Source: Streptomyces sp. HmicA12 (GTDB taxonomy: Bacteria; Actinomycetota; Actinomycetes; Streptomycetales; Streptomycetaceae). From it: a stretch of 64,000 nt of DNA. A program made the translations under genes and the position numbers. The DNA is taken from assembly GCF_000373565.1 (NCBI RefSeq), contig NZ_KB891831.1, positions 435,330-499,329 on the forward strand. Direction: 5' to 3'. A model generated the notes under the pieces. That model was not told the origin of the DNA. It saw only the letters and a list, made by a program, of their open reading frames with translations, and searched no databases. Positions 7,727-17,039 of the stretch are shown piece after piece; position 1 is the stretch's first letter, and every line of letters begins with the position of its first letter.

Positions 7727-8695
7727 GTGACACAGCGCCGCATCGTCTTCGTCATCTTCGACGGGTTCCAGTCGCTCGACCTCGTCGGCCCGTACGAGGT
7801 GTTCCAGCACGGGGGCCGGCTCGGCGGCCCGTACGCGTGCGAGGTCGTCGCCCCGACGGGCGGGCCGGTGCGCTCGCGCAGCGGGCTGCTCACGCACGCC
7901 GAGCACTCCCTGGCCGAGCGGGATCCGGCGGGTGTGGACACGCTCGTGGTGGCCGGGGGCCGGGGGGTCGACCGGGCCCGGGAAAATCCGGAGCTGGTCG
8001 GCTGGGTCCGCGAGGCGGCGCTCGGGGCCCGGCGCGTCGCCTCGGTGTGCAGCGGGGTGTTCCTCCTCGCGGCGGCCGGTCTGCTCGACGGGCGCCGGGT
8101 CACCACGCACTGGTCCCGCGAGCGTCAACTCGCCGCGGAGCACCCGGAGATCGTCGCGGACTGCGGGCCCATCTTCATCCGCGACGGGCACATCTGGACC
8201 TCGGCCGGGGTCACCGCCGGCATGGATCTCGCCCTCGCACTGGTCGAGGACGATCTGGGCCGCGACCTCGCGCACACCGTCGCCCGCGACCTGGTGCTCT
8301 TCCTGCGCAGGCCGGGCAACCAGGCGCAGTTCAGCGTGGCCATGGCGACGCGGCAGCCGGGCACCGACCCGATCCGGGCCGCCGTCGCCGCGATCCAGGC
8401 GGACCCCGGGGCCCGGCACAGCATCTCCGACCTGGCCACGCACGCCGCGCTGAGCCCGCGGCACCTGCAGCGCCGGTTCACCGCCGAGGTGGGCGTGACG
8501 CCCGCCGTGTACGTGGAGCAGGTACGGGTGGAGGCGGCGCAGCGCTCGCTCGCGGAGGGGAACGAGCCGCTGGAGTCGATCGCGCGGCGGCACGGTTTCG
8601 GCACGGCGGAGACGCTGCGGCGCACGTTCCACCGCAGGCTCGACGTCGCCCCGTCCGAGTACCGGGCCCGCTTCCGTTCGACCAACGCCTCTTGA
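7727..8695 (+). CDS. GlxA-family regulator (DJ-1/PfpI domain plus AraC HTH)
   Basis: The 322-residue product has an N-terminal DJ-1/PfpI-like domain (about 1-170; IVFVIFDGFQSLDLVGPYEV at the start and the nucleophile-elbow region VASVCSGVFLLAAAGLLDGR) and a C-terminal AraC HTH pair (about 215-320; HSISDLATHAALSPRHLQRR and a GFGTAETLRRTFHRRLDVAP block). GlxA-type proteins activate catabolic genes in response to small nitrogenous ligands. The GTG at 7727 is used; an ATG at 7682 would add 15 residues. The next gene, 13 bases downstream, is a stand-alone DJ-1 protein of similar fold, so the two form a regulator-enzyme pair. Confidence 0.88.
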   Translation: MTQRRIVFVIFDGFQSLDLVGPYEVFQHGGRLGGPYACEVVAPTGGPVRSRSGLLTHAEHSLAERDPAGVDTLVVAGGRGVDRARENPELVGWVREAALGARRVASVCSGVFLLAAAGLLDGRRVTTHWSRERQLAAEHPEIVADCGPIFIRDGHIWTSAGVTAGMDLALALVEDDLGRDLAHTVARDLVLFLRRPGNQAQFSVAMATRQPGTDPIRAAVAAIQADPGARHSISDLATHAALSPRHLQRRFTAEVGVTPAVYVEQVRVEAAQRSLAEGNEPLESIARRHGFGTAETLRRTFHRRLDVAPSEYRARFRSTNAS

Positions 8696-8708
8696 GAGGG
8701 AGTTCACC

Positions 8709-9314
8709 ATGACCGTGTACGGACTGCTCGTCTTCGACGACGCCGAGGACCTGGATGTCGTAGGACCGTGGGAGGTGTTCACCACCTCCGCGCAGCTGCG
8801 CGGAGGCGCCGACAGCGCCGTGCTCGTCGCCGAGCGCCTCGGCCCCGTGCGCTTCGCGAAGGGGCTGCGCGTCCTGCCCGACCACACCCTCGACGACCAC
8901 CCGCCGCTGGACGTGGTCGTCGTGCCCGGTGGTGTGGGCGCGCGCACCGCCCAGGTGGACAACTCGGTGGTGACCGGCTGGCTCGCCAAGACCGCGGAGC
9001 GGGCGCGGTGGACGCACAGTGTGTGCACCGGCGCCTTTCTGCTGCATGCCGCCGGGCTGACCCGAGGGCGTCGCGTCGCCACGCACCGGCACCACGAGGA
9101 GCGGCTGGAGGCGCTGGGAGACGTCACCGTGGTGCGGGACGCCCGCTATGTCGTCGACGGCGATCTGCTGACCAGCCAGGGCGTCTCGGCGGGCATCGAC
9201 AGCGCGCTCTGGCTCGTCGGGCGGCTGCACGGCCGTGACCATGCCCGCGCGGTGCGCAGCGCTCTGCAGTACGAGCCGGCGCCGCCGTACCTGGCGGACG
9301 AGCCCGCCGCCTGA
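8709..9314 (+). CDS. DJ-1/PfpI family protein, isonitrile-hydratase-like
   Basis: This 201-residue single-domain protein has the fold's landmarks: GLLVFDDAEDLDVVGPWEVF near the N-terminus and the WTHSVCTGAFLLHAAGLTRG nucleophile elbow with its cysteine. SQGVSAGIDSALWL follows near the end. InhA-type isonitrile hydratases, which turn isonitriles into N-formyl amines, share these blocks; the exact reaction here is unproven. A good AGGGAG Shine-Dalgarno precedes the ATG. It is almost certainly cotranscribed with the GlxA-type regulator. Confidence 0.8.
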   Translation: MTVYGLLVFDDAEDLDVVGPWEVFTTSAQLRGGADSAVLVAERLGPVRFAKGLRVLPDHTLDDHPPLDVVVVPGGVGARTAQVDNSVVTGWLAKTAERARWTHSVCTGAFLLHAAGLTRGRRVATHRHHEERLEALGDVTVVRDARYVVDGDLLTSQGVSAGIDSALWLVGRLHGRDHARAVRSALQYEPAPPYLADEPAA

Positions 9315-9400
9315 GCCGATGTCCGGCGCGGCCAGATTCTTTCGCCTCATGGCCGTCTGGCCACTGATGGCGGCCGGGGCGAGGGCGCACGATCGGAGGC

Positions 9401-10171
9401 ATGAACTTCCTCTGGGTCTTCGCCCATCCCGAACAGCGCTCCCTCAACGGTTCCCTGATGACCGACGCGCTCGCCGCCCTCGACGGGCTCGGGCACGCGC
9501 ACCGGGTGTCCGACCTGTACGCGATGAAGTGGAAGGCGGTGGTCGACGCCGACGACTTCGGCGGGACGGCCGGGCGTGAGCGGCTGTTCGTCGGGGCCGA
9601 GCAGGAACGTGCGTACGCGGAGGGCGAGTTGAGTGCCGACATCCGCGCCGAGATCGAGAAGATCGCCTGGGCCGACGTCCTGGTGTTCCACTTCCCGCTG
9701 TGGTGGTTCGGGCCTCCGGCGATCCTCAAGGGCTGGTTCGACCGGGTCCTGGTGCAGGGGCTCGGGTTCGGCGTGAAGGCTGCGGACGGACACACCCGCA
9801 GGTACGGCGACGGCGGTCTGGCAGGGAAGCGGGCCCTGGTCGTCACGTCGGTGGGGGCGCGGCCGTCCGGGTTCGGACCGCGCGGGATCCACGGGCACGT
9901 GGACGAGGTGCTGTTCCCGCTGCTGCACGGCACGTTCTGGTACACGGGGATGGCGCCGCTGGAGCCGTTCGTCGCGTACGGGGCGGACCGGCACGGTGCG
10001 GCGGACTACGCCCGTACGTCCGCCGCGCTGCGGGAGCGGTTGCGCACCCTGCCCGACGCCGAGCCGCTGGACTTCCGGCCCGAGGCGGGCGGCGAGTACG
10101 ACGAGGGGCTCGTCCTGCGGCCCGGCCTCGCGGCGGGCCGCGACGGCCTGGGCGTGCATCTGCGGGGCTGA
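9401..10171 (+). CDS. NAD(P)H:quinone oxidoreductase family flavoprotein (KefF/DT-diaphorase-like)
   Basis: The 256-residue protein is a flavodoxin-like fold enzyme. It starts MNFLWVFAHPEQRSLNGSLM with the FMN/FAD-phosphate loop (AHPEQRSLN). It also carries the family pattern WADVLVFHFPLWWFGPPAIL followed by KGWFDRVLVQGLGFG. Such enzymes reduce quinones by two electrons and often protect against electrophiles. The 65 C-terminal residues extend past the core. It lies 86 bases after the DJ-1 gene on the same strand, so co-expression is possible. It converges with the next acetyltransferase gene with 11 bases between stops. Confidence 0.88.
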   Translation: MNFLWVFAHPEQRSLNGSLMTDALAALDGLGHAHRVSDLYAMKWKAVVDADDFGGTAGRERLFVGAEQERAYAEGELSADIRAEIEKIAWADVLVFHFPLWWFGPPAILKGWFDRVLVQGLGFGVKAADGHTRRYGDGGLAGKRALVVTSVGARPSGFGPRGIHGHVDEVLFPLLHGTFWYTGMAPLEPFVAYGADRHGAADYARTSAALRERLRTLPDAEPLDFRPEAGGEYDEGLVLRPGLAAGRDGLGVHLRG

Positions 10172-10182
10172 GCCCCGCCGCG

Positions 10183-10647
10183 TCATCCGAGCGTGCGGGG
10201 CGCGAAGGTCTGCGGTGCGCGGACCATGAACACGTCGACGGGGTCCTCGGACTCGACGGTGAACCCCAGCCGCTCGTAGAGCCGCTGGGCCTGGCTGCCC
10301 CGCAGCACGTTCAGCCGGACCACGACACCGTCCCGGTCGCAGCGTTCCAGGAGGTGGTGCAGCACGGCCGTGCCGATGCCGCTGCCCTGGAGGTGCGGCG
10401 AGAGGAAGAAGTGCTCCACCCAGCGGCAGTCGTCGGCGGGGCGCAGGGCCACGCATCCGGCGAACGCGCCGCCGACCTCGATCACCCAGGCGTACGCGGG
10501 CACGAAGCTGTCCCGGAACCGCTGCCGCACCCGGTGCGGGTCGAACCGGCCGAGCCGCTCCAGATCGGGTCGCATCACCACGGCCCGCAGTTCGACGATC
10601 GCCTCGACGTCGCCCGCGTGAGCAGGTCGTATCTCCCAGTCCGCCAT
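10183..10647 (-). CDS. GNAT-family N-acetyltransferase
   Basis: A single GNAT domain of 154 residues. IRPAHAGDVEAIVELRAVVM is the N-terminal strand-helix, and HFFLSPHLQGSGIGTAVLHH is the acetyl-CoA pyrophosphate loop (Q/RxxGxG type). LNVLRGSQAQRLYERLGFTV is the C-terminal signature. The second in-frame ATG (10647) is used because it begins directly at the domain; the other ATG is two codons upstream. The substrate is not predictable. It is divergent from the BrkB gene across about 200 bases. Confidence 0.85.
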   Translation of the reverse strand: MADWEIRPAHAGDVEAIVELRAVVMRPDLERLGRFDPHRVRQRFRDSFVPAYAWVIEVGGAFAGCVALRPADDCRWVEHFFLSPHLQGSGIGTAVLHHLLERCDRDGVVVRLNVLRGSQAQRLYERLGFTVESEDPVDVFMVRAPQTFAPRTLG

Positions 10648-10844
10648 GCACACGACCCTACCCGGGGCACGCGGCGGGACCCGCTCCCACCTGGGCCGCC
10701 GTCCCGTACGACGTCGAGCGGGGCCCGGTGGCGATGGCCGGCCGGGACGGCGCCCTCTCTCTCCCCGCCGTCCTGCGTGAGCAAGGGTTCCGCGGGCACT
10801 CGGGCGGTCCGCACGACCCGTCCCGAGGATCCGAGGAGAGGCGC

Positions 10845-11846
10845 ATGAACCATGACGAGCGCGACGAGGTCCCAGGGACCGAAGTGGCGGGCCCGACGGA
10901 TCTTCCCGCCCGGTCCTGGACCGCGGTGCTGCGGCGCACGGCCAAGGAGTTCCTCGACGACGACCTGCCGGACAAGGCGGCCGCGCTCACCTATTACGGC
11001 GTGCTGTCGCTGTTCCCCGCGCTGCTCGTCATGGTGTCGCTGCTCGGTGTGATCGGTGAGGCGGCGACCGATGCCGTCCTCGACAATCTGCGCCATCTCG
11101 CGCCGGGCCCCGCCCGCGACCTGCTGGGTCAATCGGTGCGGCAGTTGCGGGACGCGAGCGGCGCCAGCGGTGTCGTCGCCGTGCTGAGCCTGCTGGCGGC
11201 GGTGTGGTCGGCGTCCAGCTATGTCGCCGCGTTCATCCGGACCGCGAACACGGTGTACGACCTGCCGGAGGGCCGCCCGGTGTGGAAACTCACGCCGCTG
11301 CGCCTCGCGCTGACCGTCGCGCTGATGGTGCTGCTCGCGGTGAGCGCGGTGATCGTCGTGTTCACCGGGCCGCTCGCCCGGCGGGCCGGTGACACGCTCG
11401 GTGTCGGTGACGCCGCGCTCACCACCTGGAACGTCGCCAAGTGGCCGGTGCTGCTCGTGCTGGTCGCCCTGATGGTCGCGCTGCTGTTCTGGCGGGCGCC
11501 CAACGTCCGTGGCCCGGGGTTCCGTTGGCTGAGTCCGGGCAGCGTCCTCGCGGTCGTGCTGTGGCTGGTGGCTTCGGGCGGCTTCGCGCTCTACGTCGCC
11601 AACTTCGGCTCGTACAACAGGACGTACGGGACGCTGGCGGGTGTCGTCATCTTCCTGATCTGGCTGTGGCTGTCCAACCTGGCGATCCTGCTGGGCCTGG
11701 AACTCGACGCCGAGCTGGCCCGGCAGCGAGCCATCACCGGCGGACATCCCGAGGGCGAGGAGCCGTACGTCGAGCCGCGCGACACCCGCAAGTGGCCGGC
11801 CAGGCTGCGCCGCCGGGCGGCTCGGGACGCCAAGCCGCCGGCCTGA
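10845..11846 (+). CDS. YihY/BrkB-type integral membrane protein
   Basis: This 333-residue polytopic protein has about six hydrophobic segments. The family core is easy to see: LPDKAAALTYYGVLSLFPAL at residues 40-60, a WSASSYVAAFIRTANTVYD segment, and SYNRTYGTLAGVVIFLIWLW near the end, followed by LSNLAILLGLELDAELARQR. The tails are hydrophilic. YihY/BrkB proteins are broad-distribution inner-membrane proteins without a settled function; the old RNase BN name is a misassignment. The ATG at 10845 follows GGAGAGG. The gene stands alone between a divergent acetyltransferase and the molybdoenzyme pair. Confidence 0.9.
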   Translation: MNHDERDEVPGTEVAGPTDLPARSWTAVLRRTAKEFLDDDLPDKAAALTYYGVLSLFPALLVMVSLLGVIGEAATDAVLDNLRHLAPGPARDLLGQSVRQLRDASGASGVVAVLSLLAAVWSASSYVAAFIRTANTVYDLPEGRPVWKLTPLRLALTVALMVLLAVSAVIVVFTGPLARRAGDTLGVGDAALTTWNVAKWPVLLVLVALMVALLFWRAPNVRGPGFRWLSPGSVLAVVLWLVASGGFALYVANFGSYNRTYGTLAGVVIFLIWLWLSNLAILLGLELDAELARQRAITGGHPEGEEPYVEPRDTRKWPARLRRRAARDAKPPA

Positions 11847-11952
11847 CGATGATTCAGAATCTTCACATTCTCACGATCCCGGGCGCGAACGAAGGTGAGA
11901 TGCTGCCCTCCCGGACATGCGGCGCACGAGGCCGACGGGAAGGGCGTTACCG

Positions 11953-14268
11953 ATGGGCAGAGGTGGGCGCGCGGAGGCCCTGGAGCCCGGGGCCGGTACG
12001 CGCGGCATCGGCAGGCGCCGCTTTCTCGGCTACGTCCTGGCGGCCCCGACGCTCGTGACCGCGGCGGAGCTCGGCGCGGCTCCCGGGGCCGCGGCGGACG
12101 GCGTTCCGTCCCTGGAGGTCACCGATGTGGTCGACCTCAACGACGTCCTGACGCTGGCGGCGAAGCCGACGTCGAACCTCGTCAAGGTCACGGTGAACAC
12201 GGACGGCACGGTGTCGTTCGCGCTGCCGCGGGCCGAGGTCGGACAGGGCATCACGACGTCCACGGCGATGCTGATCGCCGAGGAGCTGGACGTGCCGCTG
12301 GACCGGGTGCGGGTCGAACTGGCCGACGCGCGGCCCGAGTTGTTGTTCAACCAGCTCACCGGCGCCTCGAACACCACCATCTCGACGTTCACGCCCGTCC
12401 GGGTCGCGGCCGCCGTGGCGCGGGGACGGCTGCTCGACGCGGCGGCGCTCGAACTCGGCGCGCCGGTACGGGATCTGACCATCAAGGCCGGCGCCGTCAC
12501 CGACCTGCTCGGCAACACGATCGGCATCGGCGAACTCGCGCGGAAGGCGGCGAGCGGCACGGAGCGTCCGGTGTCGGTGGAGCTGAAGGAGCGGGCGGAC
12601 TTCACCGTCATCGGCACCCCGCGGAACCGGATCGACGCGCTCGCCGCCGTCACCGGGCGCAAGCGGTTCGCCATGGACCTCGACGTCCCGGACGCGCTGC
12701 CGACCATGGTGTGCCGGCCGCCGACGGTGAACGGCACGGTCGGCTCGGTGGAGAACCTCGACGAGGTGCGGGCCATGTCCGGGGTCACCGATGTGGCCGT
12801 CGTGTCGACCGGGGTCGCGGTGCGGGCGCGGACGTTCGGCCGGTGCATCGACGCGGTGCGCGCGCTGCGGGTGACCTGGCGGGCGGGCACCGCGGAAGGC
12901 ACGTCCGACGCGAGCGTGCGGGAGGAGCTGCGCAAGGCGGAACTGCCCATGGGGCTGCCGTCGTTGACGCCTTCGGTGGAGGAGACCTTCACGTTCCACT
13001 TCCGTGGCAACAGTGCGCTGGAGACCAACTGTGCCATCGCCGACGTGCGGGCTGACCGGGCGGAGATCTGGTCCGGTCTCAAGTCGCCGATCGTGGCGCA
13101 GGCCGCCGTCGCGGCGAAGCTCGGCCTGCCGCAGGGCGCGGTCACCGTCCATGTCACGGAGGGCGGTGGCTCGTTCGGGCGGAAACTGTTCTTCGACGCG
13201 GCGCTCGAGGCGGCCGAGGTGTCCAGAGAGCTGGGCAAGCCGGTGAAGCTGATGTGGCACCGGGCCGACGACGCACGTCAGGGCCGCGTCCATCCCATGG
13301 CGACGTCCCGGGTCCGCGCGACGCATGTCGGGGGCTCGGTGCTGAGTTTCAAGCAACGGCACACGAGTGTCTCCACCGACCTCGGGCACGGGCTCGGCGA
13401 GGCGCTCACCGCGCTCGCGGCGAAGCTGCCGGTGGGGGACATCGGTTTCTCCGAGACGTTCTTCCAGCTGTCGCAGTCGATGCCGTACGGCTTCGGCGCG
13501 TACAGCAGGCTGCTGTCCGAGGTCGACAAGGGCTTCAACACGGGCAGCATGCGGGGCGTCTACTCCCCCGACGTGACGTGTGCGCGCGAGCTGATCGTGG
13601 ACCGGCTGGCGGCGAAGATGGGCAAGGACCCGTACCGCTTCCGGCGGGACTTCGTGCGCGACGACCGGGCGAAGGCGGTCCTGGACAAGGTCGCTGAGGC
13701 CGGGAGCTGGGGCCGGACGATGCCGTCCGGCACGGCCCAGGGCATCGCCTTCCACGGCGAGTACCACTCGGCCTGCGCGGTCCTGGTGGAGCTCGACTGC
13801 CGCGAGGAGACCGTCAACCGGCCGATCCGGGACGGGGTCGCCGGGCCGCGGGTGACGAAGGCGGTGCTCGCCGTGGACGTGGGCCTGGCGGTGAACCCGC
13901 GCGGTCTGGAGGCGCAGATGATGGGCTGCCTCATGGACGGCATCGCCCAGACGCTGACCTCCAGCCTCCATCTGCGGGGCGGCGCTTTCCTGGAGGCCAG
14001 CTGGGACAACTACTTCTACACCCGGCAGTGGAACACCCCGCCCGAGCTGGAGATCATCGTCATGCCGACGACGACGGGCGCTCCCGGCGGGGCCGGTGAG
14101 CTCGGGGTGGCCGCCTCGATGGCGGCGGTGGCCTGTGCGTACGGCCGCGCCACCGGCACGATGCCGACCAGCTTCCCGATCAACCACGGCACGCTGTCGT
14201 TCACACCGAAGCCGACCGTGCCGCCGGTACCCGCGTCGCCCACCGACGGCCTCGACCACCTCCGCTGA
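11953..14268 (+). CDS. Exported xanthine-dehydrogenase-family molybdopterin-binding subunit (IorB-like)
   Basis: The 771-residue protein starts with a twin-arginine signal (GIGRRRFLGYVLAAPTLVTA near residues 29-48), so it is folded with its cofactor before export. The body is an aldehyde oxidase/xanthine dehydrogenase large subunit of the isoquinoline 1-oxidoreductase beta type. AEVGQGITTSTAMLIAEELD is the first molybdopterin-contacting block, TEGGGSFGRKLFFDAALEAA the second, and PGGAGELGV near residue 715 carries the probable catalytic Glu. The 2Fe-2S partner gene follows after 15 bases. Together they should hydroxylate an N-heterocycle or oxidise an aldehyde in or at the cell envelope. No FAD subunit is nearby, as is usual for Ior-type two-subunit enzymes. 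Confidence 0.88.
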   Translation: MGRGGRAEALEPGAGTRGIGRRRFLGYVLAAPTLVTAAELGAAPGAAADGVPSLEVTDVVDLNDVLTLAAKPTSNLVKVTVNTDGTVSFALPRAEVGQGITTSTAMLIAEELDVPLDRVRVELADARPELLFNQLTGASNTTISTFTPVRVAAAVARGRLLDAAALELGAPVRDLTIKAGAVTDLLGNTIGIGELARKAASGTERPVSVELKERADFTVIGTPRNRIDALAAVTGRKRFAMDLDVPDALPTMVCRPPTVNGTVGSVENLDEVRAMSGVTDVAVVSTGVAVRARTFGRCIDAVRALRVTWRAGTAEGTSDASVREELRKAELPMGLPSLTPSVEETFTFHFRGNSALETNCAIADVRADRAEIWSGLKSPIVAQAAVAAKLGLPQGAVTVHVTEGGGSFGRKLFFDAALEAAEVSRELGKPVKLMWHRADDARQGRVHPMATSRVRATHVGGSVLSFKQRHTSVSTDLGHGLGEALTALAAKLPVGDIGFSETFFQLSQSMPYGFGAYSRLLSEVDKGFNTGSMRGVYSPDVTCARELIVDRLAAKMGKDPYRFRRDFVRDDRAKAVLDKVAEAGSWGRTMPSGTAQGIAFHGEYHSACAVLVELDCREETVNRPIRDGVAGPRVTKAVLAVDVGLAVNPRGLEAQMMGCLMDGIAQTLTSSLHLRGGAFLEASWDNYFYTRQWNTPPELEIIVMPTTTGAPGGAGELGVAASMAAVACAYGRATGTMPTSFPINHGTLSFTPKPTVPPVPASPTDGLDHLR

Positions 14269-14283
14269 TCCTCTGGAGCCGCT

Positions 14284-14760
14284 GTGCCTCACCACACCTT
14301 CCGCGTCAACGGCGAACAGGTCACCGTCGAGGCCGACGACGACGAACGTCTGCTGTGGGTGCTGCGCGACCTCCTCGGCATCACCGGGCCGAAGTACGGC
14401 TGCGGCATCAACGTCTGCAAGGCGTGCACCAGCCATGTCAACGGCAAGGCCGCCAACCCGTGCTCCATCCCCGTGGGCGACCTCGGACCCACCGACGAGG
14501 TCACCACGATCGAGGGGCTGCCCGCCACGGTCGGCGCGGAACTGCACCCGATGCAGGAGGCGTGGCTGGAACGGGACGTCGCGCAGTGCGGGTACTGCCA
14601 GCCCGGCCAGATCATGGCCGCGGTGGCGCTGGTCCGCCGGGTGAAGGAGGAGGGCCGCACGATCACGGACGCCGACCTCGACTCCCTGCGCAACATCTGC
14701 CGGTGCGGCACGTACGTCCGTATCCGCGAGGCGATCAGGGCGGGCGCCGAGCGCATGTGA
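14284..14760 (+). CDS. 2Fe-2S subunit of the molybdenum hydroxylase (IorA-like)
   Basis: This 158-residue protein carries two 2Fe-2S domains. An N-terminal plant-ferredoxin type has cysteines in CGINVCKACTSH and a fourth Cys in NPCSIP. A C-terminal four-helix type has CGYCQPGQ and CRCGTY. It starts at GTG 14284, seven bases after a GGAG. It passes electrons from the molybdopterin subunit to an external acceptor. It has no signal peptide, so it probably travels with the Tat-exported large subunit. Confidence 0.9.
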   Translation: MPHHTFRVNGEQVTVEADDDERLLWVLRDLLGITGPKYGCGINVCKACTSHVNGKAANPCSIPVGDLGPTDEVTTIEGLPATVGAELHPMQEAWLERDVAQCGYCQPGQIMAAVALVRRVKEEGRTITDADLDSLRNICRCGTYVRIREAIRAGAERM

Positions 14761-14857
14761 GCGGGGCCGCGTTTGTCAGCGGGATGACAACGGACGCCCG
14801 TACGTATCGGGGGCGGGGCACAAGAGGCGACCGCGCGCATTGCGCCACCATCCGTGC

Positions 14858-16297
14858 ATGACGGACGTCTTCGCGCGACGGCCCGGCGGTGAGCCGGGGC
14901 CGCGTTTCTACGCCGCCGGGGTGTCGCCGCACCTGTCGGTGCCCGAGGTGACCCTGCCCGCGCTGCTCGACGAGGCGGCCCGCGGACACGGGGGCCGCAC
15001 GGCGCTCTCCCACCGCGGCCGCCGGACGGGTTTCCGCGCACTGCACCGGTCCGTGCTGCGGGTCGCGACGAACCTCGAACGGCTCGGTGTGCGCCGAGGC
15101 ACCTGGCTCCTCCTGCTGCTCCCGGACTGCCCGGAGCTGGTCGTTCTGTACCGGGCCGCGTGGCGGATCGGCGCGGTGGCCGTGCCGTGGGACCCGACCG
15201 ACCACGGCGCGGCCGCCGCGGCGCTCGCGGCCCGAGCGGGGTCGGCGGTGGCCGTGGTGCCGGAGGAGCGGGCGGCGGAGGTCGCGGGCCGTTGGGGGTG
15301 CGTGGCTGTGGTGACGGTGGGGGTGGCGGTGCCGCCCCGTGCGCGGCCGTCCTGGGCCGTCGACGACGCGGGGAAGGAGTCCGGTACGGCGGGCAGTTCC
15401 CGGGTGCGTGTCGCATCGCGTCCCTCGGCAACCGCGGTGGTCGTCGCCTATCGCGATCTCGACCGGCGACGTGCCGGGACGCTGCCGGAGGTGGCGCACG
15501 GGCAGTGGTCCCGTGATCCTCAGGCCGATGACATCGCGGCCGTGCTGCACCGGCGCGAGGGCGCCCCGATCGTCCTGTGCCACCGGCACCTGGTCGCCGC
15601 GGCGCATCAACTGGCTTCCTGGTATCCGCAGTTGGCCGGGGGCAGGGCGCGGATGCTGTCCTTGGTGCCGTTGTGGACGGTGCGCGGGCTGGTGCTGGGC
15701 GCGCTGGTGGCGCCGCTCGTCGGGGCGCGGGTCGTGCTCGTGGTGGACCCGTCGCCGGCGACCGCGCTGCGGGCCGCGCGCCGGGCCGCGCCCACCGTGC
15801 TCGCGGCGTCGCCCGCCACCCTGCGCGGCCTGCTGGCCCGTCCCGCGCACGAGCACGAGGCGCTCGCCACGATCCGGACGGTGGTCACGGCCCCGCTGGG
15901 CACGGTCACCGGGGCACGCCTGCGGGCGGTCGTCGACGCCCGGGTGATCGCGGGGTACGGTCCGGCCGCGGCGTGCGGCGTCGCGCTCGCCAACCCGCCG
16001 ACGGCCGACGCCCGTTCGGGCACGGCGGGGCTCGCGCTGCCCGGCACGCAGGTGCGGATCGCGGTGGAGGGGACCCTGGCGGCGGACGCGCTGCCGGGGC
16101 ACGCGGGTGAGTTGCTGCTGCGCGGACCGCAGGTGAGCAGGCTCCGGGTCGGCGGGTATCAGGACGCGTTGCCGGGTGGCTGGGTGCGTACGGGACGGCT
16201 GGAGCTGCGCGGGCCCGACGGGTTCGTCACGCTCCTCGACGACGACCGTGCCGATCCCGACGGTGGCGGCCCTGACGGCGCAGCGTCAGCCAGGTGA
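14858..16297 (+). CDS. Degenerate AMP-binding (adenylate-forming) family protein
   Basis: The 479-residue protein matches the N-terminal domain of acyl-CoA synthetases (FYAAGVSPHLSVPEVTLPAL, then TNLERLGVRRGTWLLLLLPD and GELLLRGPQVSRL near the end). Key features are missing. There is no recognisable Thr/Ser/Gly-rich P-loop (a weak IVLCHRHLVAAAHQLA region stands where it should be), and the chain stops just after an RTGRLELRGPDGF hinge-like segment without the C-terminal lid with its catalytic Lys. It may bind an adenylate without catalysis, or be a decaying gene. Its 3' end overlaps the truncated MFS gene on the other strand by 71 bases. Confidence 0.6.
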   Translation: MTDVFARRPGGEPGPRFYAAGVSPHLSVPEVTLPALLDEAARGHGGRTALSHRGRRTGFRALHRSVLRVATNLERLGVRRGTWLLLLLPDCPELVVLYRAAWRIGAVAVPWDPTDHGAAAAALAARAGSAVAVVPEERAAEVAGRWGCVAVVTVGVAVPPRARPSWAVDDAGKESGTAGSSRVRVASRPSATAVVVAYRDLDRRRAGTLPEVAHGQWSRDPQADDIAAVLHRREGAPIVLCHRHLVAAAHQLASWYPQLAGGRARMLSLVPLWTVRGLVLGALVAPLVGARVVLVVDPSPATALRAARRAAPTVLAASPATLRGLLARPAHEHEALATIRTVVTAPLGTVTGARLRAVVDARVIAGYGPAAACGVALANPPTADARSGTAGLALPGTQVRIAVEGTLAADALPGHAGELLLRGPQVSRLRVGGYQDALPGGWVRTGRLELRGPDGFVTLLDDDRADPDGGGPDGAASAR

Positions 16298-16752
16298 CGG
16301 CGGCGCCCAACAGTACGCAGCCTGAGGCCAGTTGGAGCCCGGTGTCGTAGCCGTCGAGGAACGAGGTGCGCGGGTCCGCGCCGCCGCGCGACCGGTCGTG
16401 CTCGGTGCGGGTCAGCACGATGCCGACGAGGACGACGCCGAACACGCCGCTGATCTCCCGCGCCGCGCTGACCGGGCCCGACGCCATGCCGGTACGCGTG
16501 GCGGGGACACCGGCGACGGAACGTACCGTCAGGGGCGTGGTGAGCGACGAGCCGACGCCGATCAGGAGCAGCCCCGGTTGCAGCTCCGCGTACGAGGCGT
16601 GCGCGCCGGTGCGGGAGACGAGGAGCAGACCCGCGGCGACCAGCGCGAGCCCGGCCGCGATGGAGCGGTGCGCGCCGACGAGCCGGGCGGCGCGTTCGGC
16701 GAACGGCGTGCACGCGAGGAGCGCCCCGGCGAGCGGCAGGAAGGCGAGGCCC
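16227..16752 (-). pseudogene. MFS transporter, 5' half deleted
   Basis: Reading leftward, an open frame of about 174 codons encodes the last transmembrane helices of a DHA2-type MFS exporter. GVPATRTGMASGPVSAAREI and SGVFGVVLVGIVL match the helix near the C-terminus of such proteins, and LRRQGRHRRDRHGRRRGA is the tail. To the right the frame breaks off at about 16752, where a rightward regulator fragment begins. No start for the full protein remains. A 5'-truncated relic at a deletion junction. Confidence 0.8.
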
Positions 16753-16753
16753 G

Positions 16754-16957
16754 CTGTTCACGTATCTCGACAGCGGCGACAACGCCGTGGTGACGGCCCG
16801 GCGCCTGTTCGTGCACGAGCAGACCGTGCGCTATCGGCTGCGGCAGATCGCCGAGGTGACCCGGGACGCGCTGCCCAGCGCGGACAACCGTCTGGAGACG
16901 ATGCTCGTGCTCGCGCGGATGGGGTGTCATCGGGTGCCCCGTCCCTCACCTGCGTGA
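16754..16957 (+). pseudogene. PucR/CdaR-type regulator, only the C-terminal HTH remains
   Basis: The 67 codons begin abruptly at LFTYLDSGDNAVVTARRLFV and continue HEQTVRYRLRQIAEV. This is the conserved PucR C-terminal HTH (usual form LxxYLdhgsNavaTAr.LhvHrqTvryRL). The several hundred residues that should precede it are missing, and the MFS relic on the other strand starts at the same point. Confidence 0.85.
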
Positions 16958-17039
16958 GCCCGTTGGCTTCCCGTGCGGGGCCGGCTTTACGGTCGGGTAC
17001 GTCACTGTTCGCACCGCATCCCGGAACACGGAGCCCCCT

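Noticed and set aside
10845..11846. Ribonuclease BN for the YihY/BrkB protein
   Set aside because: That name comes from an early misassignment; the protein is an integral membrane protein without nuclease motifs.
11947..14547. Leftward open frame of 866 codons opposite the molybdenum hydroxylase genes
   Set aside because: Mirror frame of two well-recognised genes; low-complexity composition and no domain.
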